Part shown: one piece after another, positions 1 through 13,898 of the stretch
Numbering within the stretch: the first letter of the stretch is position 1
Layout: every line of letters starts with the position of its first letter
NCBI RefSeq assembly: GCF_010015445.1
Contig: NC_053121.1
Location: forward strand, 25,328,434 to 25,392,433
DNA length: 64,000 bases
Source: Perca fluviatilis
Taxonomy: Eukaryota > Chordata > Actinopteri > Perciformes > Percidae
Reading direction: 5' to 3'
Made by a program: the position numbers and the translations under genes
The notes under the pieces: model-generated
Database searches by the model: none
Told to the model about the DNA's origin: nothing
The model's input: the letters and a program-made list of their open reading frames with translations, nothing else

Positions 1-3000
1 TCTTTGTAGCGCTCTGAGCTGTCAGCCCATTGAACAAACTAGATTGTTGCAACATCAAAGTCTGACCTCAACCAGCTGGCATGCTTCTCAACCATAATAA
101 CTGTAATATTTATATAGCATTTTGATTGCTTTCAATCTTTTACACACGACGGATGGTTTTTTAAATCTTTTCTCCTACAATAATTATTTGTCCATCTCAG
201 TGTGTTTAATGATGAAGCCTCGCTGCACTCTCATTCAACTCCTTCTGCGTCTCTTGTGCGGTGCCCTGATCTGTCCTGTTAGCTGGCGTCTCACAGCCTC
301 AGCCTCCCTGTTCTGTATTTTAACTACTACAGCAGCCATCAGATGACCTCCAAACTACGCAAATAATTCTGTGCGTCCTCCAAAGGCTCCCATATCTCAT
401 CCTGTCAAGGATTGTTTCAAATTTGTTTGATTGTCAGGTTTTATGAGCCCACAGTGCTCCAAAATAACTCTACAGAGTGGTCTGGTTTTTGCAGTTCTTA
501 GTGGAGTGGTTTGTTAGGTACAAAAATCTGCAAATGTGCAGGGCATGCCTAAAGTGTGTCATATAAATCAAGTTTGGAAGCAAAAATATAATATGCAGTG
601 AGGACTACAGTAGTCATACTGTATTTGAGGACTCCATTTACTAAGCTTTGACACATAAAATAACCGTTCAGGCTTATATAACATTTATTGTCATATACAT
701 TTCTGTAGTAACCTGAATAACTAAGTTAAATGCTGTTATATTAACATTATTTTATTAGTATTATAATGTGAATCAAGCAGCTCAAAATTACATTTGGATT
801 GGCATTTGGATAAACAAGGAAGAAGATTAACAGCATGCAATTAGTAATCTAACGTCCCCATTTTGGGTTAAAGGGAATTCACTGACATCGGCCTTAACCA
901 CACCAGCTTCATGGTGCACAGGATTGCAGTGCTCTGCCCTTTAATGGGGAAATACTGCAGAAAATTATGTTTTCACTCTCTGTGGGCTGATTTTAATTGA
1001 ATCCCACTTACATTACATGAAGCACCAGCAATTTAAACATGAATGTGTGGATGGGATTTGTTGTGCAAATCTGGGTGAGTTTGCATTCAGTATTACAGAA
1101 GATAATTGGAAGGGCTGTAAATTATTTGGAGAGAATAAGTGCAAGCAATTTTTTTTGCTGCGTTTAATAAAAGTACACAATAACACATTATTCAGATTCA
1201 CCAGGCTTTACAGTTTAGTCTAGATTTGAGGATATTAATAAACCAAAGATCTGTCTGTAGCTAAGTAACATTTTCTTTCAAGTACAAACTTTTGAACAGT
1301 GATTTCAGTTTCAGTTTCAGTGTCTTGTTTTTTGCCCCAAACATCAACTTAAACACAATGTGTCTGTATACAACATTTGGGCTATTGCATTTCTGTCCAT
1401 CCTGCAAGAAAGACCCCTTCTCTCTTGCCTTAACTAGACTTTTCCCCTTTTTTCCTGTAAAAAGGGGTTTTCTCTAACTGACGAAAGAGTCAAAGGACAG
1501 AGTGTGTCTGGGGTACAGATTGTAAAGCCATTTGAAGCAAACTTATGATTTCTGGCCTATATGAATAAAATTGACTTAACTTAAGTTTTTTTTATATTGT
1601 ACTCTTGCCAATATTTGGTGTTTTGAGACCTTATGCAATACAAACATATTAGGTCCAATCCACAATAAATTCATCTTACATTTGCTTAATCAAATAATAA
1701 GGAGGTGTCCAAAATAATGACAAATTCTCATCACTAGTTACCAAAGCTTGAACTAATGTCAGGAGATTTCTTACATTGTCATGATATATTATGTAGCTGA
1801 AACAAGCAAACCAAGCCTCATATTTGTTCAGCAAATTTTTTTTTTTACATTAACTTGGTCAATGACTAAAACTATTACTATTAATTTTCTGTTGATCAGC
1901 TTATGTGTTAGCAGACTAACAAGTGCAATATTGAATGTTTCAGAAACAGCATAAATGAGGGGGATTGAGGGAGGTATTTTGGAATGGTTGCAAGCTTCTT
2001 TTTTTTAAATGTTGAATTCATTTTGAAAGATTAAACATGAGTATATACAAATACTGTGTATAATATGTTATTATAGTTCTTGCAGGTAGATTCTCCCTCC
2101 CGTCTTGTTAAGGGAGACCAGGACATTTAGTTCATTCACGTTACTGGAGTTCCTCTAACCAAAAACTACTAGGCCAGCTCAGAAGATACTGGCACACATA
2201 GATGAATAAATGTGTTTTTGATGCCAAGCGCTCTCATCTATTTGCTCCTCTTAAGAGACTTTATGTCAGAGAAATAGCCTTTCGACACAGCTGATCACCC
2301 ACAATTAACAGATCACTGGGATGCAGCACGATCTCATTACAGTTTTCTTTTCAAGTGTTGAATATGCTGAATTTGTGCTTCAGTAATCTTAAAGCTTATA
2401 CAGTCACTGTACTGCAGCTCTTAAACGTTTTCCTCAGTTTATTGCAAATGTTCCCTTTGATGGCTTTTTTTTCTTTCAGAGTAGATAAACTGTGTGAATA
2501 TATATAAATGGGATTTCAAGATCTCGAATGAGGGTAAACTAAAGACCCAGAAAATCTTAAAGATGAATGAGTACCCTGTTGATAGTGGCAACGTGGTGGC
2601 ACACAGTTGATCCATTACATCTCTAATATTGACAGAAATGTGTATCTCTTTTGGACCTCAGATACTGTTTTAAAACTCTTTGGTGTTTGTACAGGCTTAC
2701 ATAACATAGGAATTAAATTTGCGTTGTGTTTTTGTATGTTTACATAGTTGTCCTGGATTTTAGCAGTGCTGCAGTGCATTAGCCTTAAGAGTTTATATCA
2801 CAAGAAGCGAGCAGTTTCCTCAAAGGCTTCAGAGTTGTGGACATTATTTCTAAAGGCCGTGATAAATGAAGCTTGTTTGGTGTATCTTTCCCTCACAGCA
2901 AGGCTATCAATTTTGGCAAACAGCTGCTTTCTACTCTGAGCTGAACTGTATTGAATAGAGGCCAGGAAGAATTAATGTGATGATGAGAGCACTCGGTGGA

Positions 3001-4080
3001 GACTGAGAGGATGATTTGGGGGTCTATGACAAACAGACCCTGCTGCAGTTTCAATTGAGTTTAATGGGTTCATTTTTTGAATATCAATCTCCGAGTCCTT
3101 TGTTTGTTCATGTTTATGTTCTTTCCCAACAATCCCAATTGGAGCCAGGTTTTATTTAAATATTTGACTTTTGCATCTGTTGAATATACTACATGGGGCT
3201 TTTAAATGAAAAACCTGTATGATGCACAGACAAGAGCGTGAAGACACAGAGTGCTCTCAACACTCACCACAGACCACCACTTCCTGTTTCCTTGAGTGCC
3301 ATTTCTGATGAAGATTCTATCAAGTCGGTTCTGTGTACTGAGCTTACGACTCAAGATTCCTTTCATTGTCATTCAGTAAAACATGAACAAAATTACGAGC
3401 ATGGCTCCTTTTTAAAAACACAGATAAAGAAGATAAAGATTAACAAGATATATGTCAGTAAAAATGATCTGTGCCATCTACTGCAGCACTTGGCACTTTC
3501 TGTACTTTTTAATAAAACCTTAGATGTAAAACTTGCTTGAGTGAAACTTGCATGTGATGATTGTTCACAACCGGAGCTTTCCCTTGATCATGATCACTGA
3601 ATCTTGAAGAGGAGGAGGGGGAGGAAGAGAGATTTTTCAGGCCTCTGAGGTGAAGCGCTTGCTCATACCTAAATACAGTCGACTTTGCAGTTTCATTTCT
3701 TTGTACCTTCTAGTGGGAGAAGTTATTTTATGAGGCTTTACTGCAGGGAGAACAACTTCACCACAAGTCAGCAGCTTAACTGGCTCACCGACACGGCTAA
3801 TAGACTCACAATTCATTGTAAATGATTTAATAGGACACAAAGAGATGTGAACTTTACTTCTGAGCTGCCATACTGATTTTAATCACCAGGCCAGGCCCAC
3901 ATTGTATGGTCAAAGTCTAAAGTAAGTGCATACCTGTCCAACTGTTTACCTGCAACTCAAGCACTCCTCCGCCTCTGAAGGAGAAACCTGTCTATCGTCT
4001 TTCATGCTGTTTGAGGTGTGGCCCTCTGGTTGGACCTCTCTGCTCTCCCCTCCCCCCGCTGCAGCACCGTCCAATCCCTG
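1..4080. other. non-coding stretch, no gene seen
   Basis: The sequence is AT-rich with only short open frames (100 codons or fewer). None resembles a known protein, and none is bounded by convincing splice sites or shows codon bias. I saw no RNA gene and no mobile element with recognisable ends. It may be intergenic DNA upstream of elf4 or the intron of an unseen neighbour. Distal enhancers cannot be excluded by eye. Confidence 0.5.
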
Positions 4081-4084
4081 CCAC

Positions 4085-4515
4085 ACGTAGAACTCACCTG
4101 AAAGAATTTACATTTAGGGCCGATACCCGCCGCTGATTGGCCAGGTGAAAGCACTCTGCCTCAGGGCTCCCCTACCAATGGCAACAGTGCTGCGTGACTC
4201 ATAGGGAGAGGACAAGTTGCTTCACTACACTTCTCCTTTTTCTGCTTCAAACAGCAGCCATTGCATTGTGTTTTTTTTTTTTTCACCCTCCTCTCCAGTT
4301 TTGTTTTGTCGCTGTGAGAAAGAGGTGTGAGGCTGGCCAGTGGTCCACACCTTCAGACCGCTTTGTCCGCCTGTGAACGCACCTTGGATTATTCCCCTTT
4401 TAGCCTTTTGTTGTCTATTTTTCTCTTGATTTTCATTGGTTACCGTGATCGTCACTTGTTCGGTTGCTATTATGGACATTGTCACCCGAATCCTGAGTCT
4501 TTGAGGTCAGTGATG
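4085..4515 (+). promoter_or_regulatory. elf4: candidate elf4 promoter and non-coding first exon
   Basis: This is the richest CpG-containing patch of the first 20 kb. It has a reverse CCAAT box (GATTGGCC, 4135-4142), a forward CCAAT (CCAATGG, about 4175) and an AP-1-like TGACTCA (about 4195) within 70 bases, followed by a pyrimidine-rich tract. GAG|GTCAGT near 4506 is a possible splice donor. The first certain elf4 exon (23365) begins after an AG acceptor, so a non-coding exon must lie upstream, and this is the best candidate in the window. The transcription start and the link to elf4 are inference. It could be an unrelated promoter or enhancer. Confidence 0.35.
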
Positions 4516-7500
4516 AATAGTTCTCCTCCTCCTCTTCACGCTTTACCTATTTTGATGGTTCTTGTTAGTAGAAACAAATGGCTTATAATGGGTTTCTGAC
4601 TATTTTTAAGTTTCAGAAGTTTAAATCAATATTTTTGTATTAAGGCGTTAGTGGATAGGCAGCTAGGTAGTTAGGTCGCCATAATGTCTACCTTTGGCTT
4701 TATCGTAGCATTTTTATTAGCACACTTGACATGTTAAGGTTTTGTTAAAGGGGGCTTTAACAAGTCATGCAAGTTCAATTATATATTATTTATAAATTAA
4801 ACTTTTATGTTGGGTTGCACACATCGAACTCGGTTGACACCTTCTACAGCTTGACAACGCGTGAGATCAGGTAATAGGTTTTTGTGTTTGCCGTTTTAAG
4901 TAACTAACTAATACGAATTATCTTTTGCTGATTTGTGTGATTGCTTTTCTTTAATGAATTGTTGCCTTATATGGTGTGCTGAAGCAAGGGCGGGAACAGT
5001 GTTTTGCAAGCCCCTTGACCAAGCCCACATGTATTTTTCATGGTGTAGTAACTAATTACACACCACGCTGATTTTTTGATTTCTTTTCAAAATGTAATAC
5101 CTTCCTTATTTCAAATGTTAAATGCTGCATCAGTAGACACACAAACTGCTGTTGGTTTGCTGTTGTTGCTCTCCACAGTCTATTGTGTGGAGTCAGTCAT
5201 GCAGTGCTTCATGCATCAAAATCGTCAGTTTATCAGAACAGAATGTTGCTCATCTTGTAAAGTAGAGGCACACAAGGTCTTCATGTCTATTCAGGGGGAA
5301 GTTTGAACCCACAGTATTTTGCTTCCCTTTTTATGCCTATATTAGTTGACCTTCCCTAAAGACTTTTTCCCATCAGCCAGTTAAATTCTTCTTATTAATG
5401 TTACTGAGAATCTCTTTCTGAAAGTTGTTCAGTGCTGCAGAGATAAAAGCACACTTCCTGTTTCACCAGAAATCTACTCTGCACATTTTTGGATCCCACA
5501 AGACATTGTGCACATACTATATCACTGAATAAACACGGCTACAGTTTGAGCAACATCTAGATTTTACACCCACTTTTTATTGAATCTGTTTTAAAATGTT
5601 GCTGCAGTATACTGCACAGAGCACTGTAGTTATCTTAGAAAAGCCCTGAACCAGTGCAGATTTTATCCAATTTTGGTCAAACTTTTTTTTATGTAGTTAT
5701 ACACGAAAGACCAAAGCTTGTGATTGTTTCATCAGTTCGGCATTCAGAATTGATTATGTTGATGTAATGTCTGACGTAACTCACAGTTGGGGCCCAAGGC
5801 AGGCAACTGAGAACAGATCACTTCAGAGATACCAAATAAATGTCTCTACGCTGTAGGCTCAGTTTCTGAGCTATTATTAGGTTTGAATCAATTGGCCTTG
5901 CACTCTTATTTGTATTAAACACCTGCTGTAGCATCATGACCCAGTGAGTGAATAGCTCTGTTGTGCTGAGCAGATCTGAGTTTGCATTTGACCTAACTTT
6001 TTCATCATACTCTGTGCCCACCCTGATTTGGATTGTAAATGAGGCCCTTGTGCCTCAGAGGATGCAGTAGGTGCTGTTTATCAAGGCTTTGTGTGTGCCT
6101 TAGTCAGAGGACATAAAGGCTGATGAAGAGACAGAGAGAAGGGGCTGGACAGTAGTGTCAGGTAGGCTCGTCTTTCAATACAAAGTCAACAAGTCTTAGC
6201 CTGTAATTAGATCATTAGGCTTGGGCAAGATGACGGAGGCGTTGCAAGAGAAGGGCATGACGTGAGGAGGAGGTGGGGTAGAGTTTATTACTACAGTCCC
6301 AGCATGCTGAGATATGTAAAAATGGACTATTTCAGTTTCATGTTACAGACAAATACTTATAATAGAATAAACACAGAACCAACTTTGTATGGTCAGGTAC
6401 AAGTTGTGTTTTTATGCCTGGAATTGAATAACCAGAGAACCAGCTTCAGTTTCATGAGGCCACTTTATAGGTACAGGTTCTTTATCACAAGGATCAAAGG
6501 TATCAAAAGTTTTTCTTTTCTTTATATGCATATCATATCTGTTGGCAGCAATAATGCAAATATAATGCCTTTGCACAGATTAAATATTATACTGTTTTGA
6601 ATGTCACTGGCATAAACAAGCTTTTCTTACCCTGTTTGGTCTTGATATGGAAGCCAAGTGGAGAAAGTTAAAACTGATAAAATGTTTAAAATCTTAAGAA
6701 GACCATTGTTGTCTCCCATTTATTGAGGGGGATGCAGAGGCAAGGTGGACTTATAGTGAAACTAGTAGATTCACATGTCTTGTTTACCCACAGTCATTAT
6801 CTTTTAATCAACCTGCCTGGAAAATGTTAATATGAGAAAGCAGTCAGAGCTCCCATCCTGTTTTGATGGTTTATATGGCTGTTTTTTATATTGCCCAAGG
6901 ATGGATTTGCATCATGTTTCCATGTCAGTTTCTCCATTTCTTCTGTGCCATTTTCATTTCCATAGCACTCTCTTTTTCTGGAGTGAATGGAGGCTTAAAG
7001 GTTGAGCAAGTGGGCTTGTGACGGGAAGTTTGAACTCCTTTGACCAGCTGGAAAAAAACTGGGTGGGGAAAGTTAATGTGTAACAATCTCCTCTGCCCTA
7101 ACGGCTACTGTCAAGGTGCCACTGAGCAAGGCACATACTGTGTCTCCAGGTGCTCCAGACAGCTACACTCAGCAGGTCAAAGCCACTTATGTGTTGCAGG
7201 TATGCTCAGGAAACCCTCCCTTGATAAATAGAGTGAAATCGATTGGGCAACTGTGTCTCCGTGTTGCAACTGTCTCATACTCAGAGCATGCTGGGACTGG
7301 CAGCCTGTTGTTCTGAGGAACATGACGAAGATGTGATCATCACATCCGAACACAGAGCTGATACAAATAGGCTTTCTCTGTCCAGACAGATTTAATTTGA
7401 GCCCTGAAAATCTTGATTTGTATCGGAGAAGCAGGGATTATGTTTTTTTCCCTTGTGTCTTTCTTATCCGACTTTTGGATGGATGTGATCTATTGCTGGA

Positions 7501-7719
7501 CTTCTCAGTGATTACAAATGTCTTCATGATCTAACATATCCAACGGGTGGCTTAGGTGTGAGAGATGTGAAATATAAGGTCACACCTTTTGACAACAAGC
7601 CTTGGTTATGCAACGTACCACGCCGGTCAGGACACAAATTATGTGCAGTAAAAGCTAGAGTCGCCTCTTAAATAGGTCCACTTACTGCGGCGTCTAGCCT
7701 CAACACAGTATATCATGCT

Positions 7720-8402
7720 CAGGGGTGGAAAGTAACTAAGTACATTACCTGAACTACTGTACTTTTACATTTCAGAGGGAATGTTGTACTTTGTACTCCT
7801 TTACAGCTATTATTTTACATACAAAACCAACAATAACGTTATTCTGCTGCCTAATGAGTAGGGCTGGTTACCGAACTTCGATACACTGACTGAATTGCCT
7901 CCATAGTATCGAGTATCGAAAAATACCTTGTCATTCAATACCAAATTTCAATACATAAGGAGTAAATTTCATTAGCGTCAGTGAGCCAATAAGCATGCAG
8001 CATGCTTGTACCAAAATCTAATAATGCTTATGTTGGGCTGTCTAACCTTACACTTTGTAGAGGCATGCAATAAAAACCCTGCTATGCACAGGCGGGGCTT
8101 ACATGTGTGTGTTGTTGTATTTTGAAAGGCCTGATCACATTAGAAGAAGCTGAAAAAAAGTACATTGTACCATAATGTTGTAATTTATTTTTGTTAAAAT
8201 AGGTTTTATAAAATTGGTATCAAAAAATCGTTCAGGAACTTGTATCAAATTCACGGTATCGGTATTACATTAAATTGAAATGATACCCAGCCCTACTAAT
8301 GAGTACTTAAGTATTTTTTGAATGCAGGACTTTTACTTGTAATTAAGTACTTTTACATTGTGGATATAATAGTAAAGGATCTGAGTACTTCTTCCACCAT
8401 TG
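7720..8402. mobile_element. MITE of the GGTGGAA...TTCCACC family, split by a hAT MITE
   Basis: The left end reads CAGGGGTGGAAAGTAACTAA and the right end is its imperfect reverse complement (CTGAGTACTTCTTCCACCAT). Both sides are rich in AAGTAC/GTACTT motifs, typical of a common teleost MITE family. Without the internal insertion (7859-8295) and one duplicated octamer it is about 240 bp. Related pieces occur at 44027-44722 and 49548-49620. It has no coding capacity. Confidence 0.7.
7859..8295. mobile_element. non-autonomous hAT MITE nested in another MITE
   Basis: The termini are TAGGGCTGG...CCAGCCCTA. They are flanked by a perfect 8-bp direct repeat CTAATGAG at 7851-7858 and 8296-8303. An 8-bp target duplication with T/CAG-type ends is diagnostic of hAT transposition. 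The 437-bp interior has repeated ATCGA/TACCGATAC motifs near both ends and no open frame of note. It must have been mobilised in trans. Confidence 0.85.
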
Positions 8403-9919
8403 ATTGTGCTGGATTTACTTTTCTTTTTTAAAAAGTGAATGTGAAGTGCTTTCCATACATTTCTAAATAAAAAGTTGCCTTTTGTTAGTGGATATCGTAA
8501 AGCTCAGGTGATGATGAGTCCAAGCAACCATAAGAAACAGTGCAAAATTAATACACTAATCATGAATTATGAACTAGACAGTCAGCTACAGAGGCTGATA
8601 CTGTTCAGATTTTATTTTTGGAAATGAATTGCCCTTTTAGTAGCATGCAGTTCATATAACTAACTTTAAAGTGTATATATATACTCAACAATTTTCTCTA
8701 ATGAACTACTTTACCATGGAAATGGTGATAATGATGTATCTTGATATCGGTCATAGTGCTTGTATGGGTGGAGGCAGGTTTTAGGTTTAACCTCATAAAA
8801 ATTCCATTACAGCTTTCTGTTGGCTTGTCATTGTTTGAAGCACAGTTATTTTTTGTAACTGTATGGTAATTTGTAAATACGGAAACATGTAGCAGCCAGC
8901 TGACTGCTATAAATTGCTGGCACTGTACTATATAAAGCAGTGGCCTGAAAAGACATTCAAATTGCAATAATTTTTATTTCCAATTATGTGGGTTCCACCC
9001 TGCTTGAGGTAACATGGCTAAAAAATGGCAGTGAGATGCATTTGAACATAAAACTGACATCCTCAGTGAAATACGTTTTAGCTGGTGTCTGTTTCCAACT
9101 CCCCTCACACTCCCTCATGCTAATTTAAACATCATGTTGGCTTTAATGCAGTATCACTTGGTACAAAGAGGCATTCTGACCAGGCACAGAGGGAAATTGA
9201 TTTCCCACATGGTTTTCGGAGGCTTTGGTCCCAGACACCCAGCTGCAGTGGTGTCTGTGTCTGGAAGCCTCAGAAGCAGGCTGTTATATGGAAAACTGTC
9301 CATGCCCATAATGACTCCAGTACTTAAATGATCTGTTGAACTCTCATCTGAGTGGAAAAGGTGTCAGTTATGGAGCCCATAATTAAAGTTAATTTATTTC
9401 TTAATTTATGTATGTTTGTCTTGAAATTTCTCCTCCTTTTTCTTGATGCTTTGATTTTATTTAAATGTCACCTTGTTCCCCTTTCATCACCTTCTCCTGC
9501 TTGTCCATGAAATGCTCAATGAGCAGACAGGAAAGGACCGTGGCAGAGGCTCGGGCATTTAACTTAGCCTAAATTGAGCCTCAAATAGCCACATTAAAAA
9601 GAACGAAGGTGCCCTTTTTGTAAAAATCTGTCATGAAATGCGGCTGGTGTGGTGGACACGATGTGTGGAAAAAGGGGCTGAACCACAGGTTTGACAGATA
9701 AACACCACAAAACACGTCAGTGCACACACATAGAGTGGCATGCAGAAGTGACAGATTTTGGGGATAGTAGCTCTACAGTGACATTTTAAGTTCTTCATAA
9801 ATTTGCCCATCAAGGAAATTCCAATTGAAACATTTTAGCTTAATGGCTGACAAGAGTGCTCTTCATTAATGCTGCCCTATTCACATCAAAGCAAACATTT
9901 CACTTATGCAATTGTTTTA

Positions 9920-10460
9920 CATTTTCAGAACTATGCTTATTCGCTCTCTTGCTGAGAGTTGGACGAGAAGATTGATACCACTCTCAGATCTGTCTGTTAA
10001 ATATAAAGCTACAGGTAACAGCTGGTTAGCTTAGCTAAGCACAAACAACTAGCCTAGCTTTGTCCAAAGGTAACACAATCCACCCAATAATACTGCCAAA
10101 ATTTGCTAAATAACATGTAATGCCTTGTTTGGTTAATTCATACAAAAACCAAAAAGTGTTAAAATGAAACTTTGTGGTTTTACAGGGGTTATGTGTCGTA
10201 CTATTTCTTGGCCAGGTACAGATTACACAAACAACATATAACGTGTGAATTAGTGAAATTTAGAGGTGGTGGTAGGAAGATTGTGTTCCTCTGGACAGGG
10301 CCAGGCTAGCTCTTTCCCTGTGCTTCCAGTCTTTATGCTAAGGTAAGCTAACCGTCGCCTGGCTTGATCTTCATATCTACCGTACATACATGAGAGTGAT
10401 ATCAATCGGTCTTGTCTAATTCTCGGAAAGCGTATTTTCCGATTGTTAAACTATTCTTTC
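9920..10460. mobile_element. MITE copy 1 (TTATTCGCTYTCTTGC family)
   Basis: The left half runs from TATGCTTATTCGCTCTCTTG through GAGAAGATTGATACCACTCTC. The right half carries the inverted counterpart (TGAGAGTGATATCAATCGGTC...GTATTTTCCGA). The interior has TAGCTTAGCTAAGC and ACTATTTCTTGGCC motifs. Other copies are at 12086-12523 and 30760-30908, with a short trace near 48087-48133. It is non-coding, and I cannot assign the superfamily because the terminal duplication is not clear here. Confidence 0.7.
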
Positions 10461-10980
10461 ATGACTGTCAAGAGTGCTGGTCATTAGTGCAGCAGATCCA
10501 CATCACTATTATCACAAGTATCTGACATGTTTCTGGGACAACCGCATAACTAAATCAGTAACTTTGCAGTAGTGGTAAAACAACATCTTCCAGTTTCTCG
10601 TATATCCTGAAATATTTGCATGTATAAAAAGGCTTAACACTTCTTATTATTTATTTATTTGATTCATAATAGCAGTTTACTACACAGGCAGAAGCCATTT
10701 GAAATCAGTTGTCTGTTTATGCTCATCTGGCTTTGTCTTCAACATACGTCCTTGCAAACACACCGGGCCTTGGCTGAGCTGAGTGAGGCCCACCTTCTCC
10801 CTCTTTCTTTTACTACATAGCCTACTTTACAAGCCCTCTCCCTCTGCTTGTTCCTAAGCAACAGCCACTCCTTGTTTACCTTTGCGTTTTTGCATTGTGA
10901 TTCTCGTAAGAACAACATAACCCCAGCCCCTCGGGAGACTGGCTGTCAGGCCTCTTTATTCAAAACAGTATTAAAGCAAA

Positions 10981-11010
10981 GGATACCTTGTACATACGTA
11001 CAAGGTATCC
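10981..11010. repeat. perfect 13-bp inverted repeat with 4-base loop
   Basis: GGATACCTTGTAC is followed by ATAC and then the exact complement GTACAAGGTATCC. No transposon ends or coding region surround it. It could extrude as a hairpin or be a dimeric binding site. The function is unknown. Confidence 0.9.
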
Positions 11011-12085
11011 TCCTGAAATCGTAATCTTTTTCTACTTACCACATATAATTATTACAGATCCATAACATGGTTAAACAATAGCGCCATGTACAGTAAATAT
11101 TTTCTTATATAACCAAATTGAGCAGGCCAGGTAGTTTATTGTCCTCATCTCCTGCACCCAGGCTGCACCTTCCTCCCCATCGCCTGACAATCATAAATTA
11201 TTTCATAAAGCCTCCTCAAATATTGACCAGACTGTCCTTCTCCATGCATGTGCTCAAATACTTCTCCAAAGAGGTGAATTGAACCTTTGATTGATGTTTG
11301 AAGCAGTTGAAATAAATGATCTAAATGAAAATGGTTGGGATTAGTAAAGTAATCCTAACTTTCACATTATAAGTAGTGTAGAATAGTTCAGACATCATTA
11401 CAGAAAACATGTCATTGTCAAGATTACTTATTGTTACTTATTGTTTATTGAATGTTTTGCTTATTTAACTTATTAGTACATTTTGTTTTTTTATGTTTTG
11501 TTTGGTTTATTTTTGATATGTCTGAAATAAATTTGTTCATTCATTCTTCATTCATTCATTCAAGATGAACTGACTGAGGTGCAAGTGATGAGGTAATACC
11601 TAAAGCATGTAATCCAGCCATTTGTCATGACCTGACGAGTTGTAGTTTAGGCTGTCACATGGTTTTACAGTTTGTGTCCCTGTTTGAAGTATGCACCTGA
11701 TATCATGACTCAGCACTTCTGTCCTGAGATCTAGGAATGGGGCTGACGTTTACTGGCTTCAAGATTAGAAACATTGGCCAGTGATACCTAATACCACACT
11801 GACCTAGTATCCAATTGTGTGAAATCAGATAAGCTCTCTTGAAGGGGCTAAGCTGTCTGTGTGAGTGGTCCCTGCAAGGCTTTACAGGGGATCAGATGAG
11901 AAGAGCTGATTTAGTCGTTATTAGCTGCTAAACTGAAGCTTGATCTGCGGCAATCTTAAAAATGGCTTGCTAAAGCTGCAAATTAGCATCTTCCATAGTG
12001 TTTTAACCTTTAAGGACACATTATACATCATATAAATATACTGTAGTGTGAAATACTGTGAGCTGACAGAATTGATAGTGGATTT

Positions 12086-12523
12086 AAAGGAATAATTCCA
12101 CTTATTTGCTTTCTTGCAGAGCGTTAGATGAAAAGATTGCTACTGCTCTCGAAGCAAAGCAAAGCTGGGAAACAGCTAGCTTGGCTCTGTCCAATAAGAA
12201 AAAAAAATCCATTATCACCTTTTAAAGCTCACTAGATAACGTATTATGTCTTGTCTGTTTACATCCTACAGAAACCAAGATGTAAAATCGACAAGATGTT
12301 TTATAGGGGGGTTGGGGTTGACTATCTGCTGTTAGGCGGATTTTGTTACCTTTGAAAAGAGCCAGGCTAGATGTTGACCCCGGTTTCCAGTCTTTATCAT
12401 AAGCCAAGGGAACCGACTGCTGGCTCTAGCTACATACATTCTTGAGAATGGTGTTGATTTTTTTCATTTAACTGTTGGCAAGAGCAAATAAGCGTCATCC
12501 CCAAGATGTTGAACTATACCTTT
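12086..12523. mobile_element. MITE copy 2, full length
   Basis: The left end AAAGGAATAATTCCACTTATTTGCTTTC pairs with the right end (AAGAGCAAATAAGCGTCATC...GAACTATACCTTT), giving terminal inverted repeats beginning AAAGGWATARTTC. The interior parallels the 9920-10460 copy: AGATGAAAAGATTGCTACTGC, AACAGCTAGCTTGGCTCTG, CTTTATCATAAGCCAAGG. It is 438 bp and non-coding. Confidence 0.75.
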
Positions 12524-13280
12524 GAGAAGAGCCTGACCCCAAAGTGCATGACAAGACAGAGGAAAAATTTGATTATTTCCTCTCTGTTTGATCCGATTCC
12601 CTCCTATAGGCGTTTTGCTGCATGCCTGACTATGGGTGGACACATCAGCCTGTTTGTGTCCAGACCTGTTTGGTATGTAGCCTCCTCTGCAACAGCCTGG
12701 TCTCCTGGTCCCAGCCTTGACTCAGACTTGGAGCCCTGAAATTTTCAGGGCCATCTGAAAACACACATAGTGGTAGACTAGTAGTAGTTTGCTTGCAATG
12801 CTGGTGTGGAAAGTATCTTGGCAAAAATACACAGCATAAACTGAATTCTCGCTCTTCAAAAAAAATTTGCAAAAAAAAAAAACGCCCCCCCTAAAAACCC
12901 TCTTTTTTATTAAAAAAAAAAAAAAAAAAAAATCCCCTTCTGTATTCTGGTATGATGTCTTGTCTTGATCTTGCTGATGCCAGTATACCTGTGCTGTGAC
13001 ATGTTATAATTGGTATGAATGTAAACACATCAGGGATGGGCGTGTGAAAGACACCCACAATAAACAACAGTACCATTTCTCTGGCGCAAATATTTGATAC
13101 GAAGCAGCAGTGCATTTGTAAAAGCCAATATGTAAATTCAGACTCTGGCGACCATGAATATAGCATTACACAAATGAGCGTTTTGTTAGATAGGAATATG
13201 TAAACATACGTTAGCTAGTGTAGCTTACTAGGAGCCTAGATCGACAGTGAAGCTAATGTTAGCATTGGGCTAATATGACT

Positions 13281-13898
13281 AAAGGCCGGGACACACAGGG
13301 CCGATAATCGGCCGTTGGACAGTCTGGCGAGGTCAGTGACTCGAGTATGTTCGGTGTGTCCCGTGCCGTCGTCAGTCTGGGGGGCTGTCGGCCTTCATTT
13401 TGGCCGACCTGACACGTTCGGTCGGAGGCAGGGCAGTCGGGACTCACCCGGAAATGACGAGCGGAATGAGGTGACTAGAGTCTCTCAAAATCTGACGAAA
13501 ATCTTTTAAACTGACCTTTGTTGAGCTGAAATGAAGACAGATTCAGCAGCTGTATGGCCTATTTCTCTCTTAAAATGTTTTCAGAAACATGTTTCAGTAA
13601 ACTATTTTAGTACAATATGAGATCGTATTCTGAACGAACCGCCATGACAGTCTGGCTTTGAATTTCTGGAGAAAACAAACCCATGTGACGCATTCGTCCA
13701 ATCCGCTGCCGGTTTTCATTTCTTGGAGAACAATACAGAGTAGCGCCACCTGGTGCTATGGAGACGTATTACGTTTCTCAAGTCAGTGTCGCCTCAGTGT
13801 GTTCCGAGGCAGTTTTTTGGACCTCGGGGACCCGACTAATCATTTCGACTGGCTTTTCTGTCGATGGTCGGCCGTCTGGTGTGTGTGTCTCGGCTATA
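13281..13898. mobile_element. GC-rich DNA-transposon derivative with GGCCGGGACACAC ends
   Basis: The left end (GGCCGGGACACACAGGGCCG) is an imperfect reverse complement of the right end (...GGCCGTCTGGTGTGTGTGTCTCGGCTATA). CGGCCGNCGG-type motifs recur near both ends, in contrast to the AT-rich surroundings. There is no transposase. The exact termini and target duplication are not certain, so the superfamily is left open. Confidence 0.55.

Noticed and set aside
3238..3540. 100-codon ORF in the left gene-free region
   Set aside because: Composition is generic, there is no promoter, splice or homology support.
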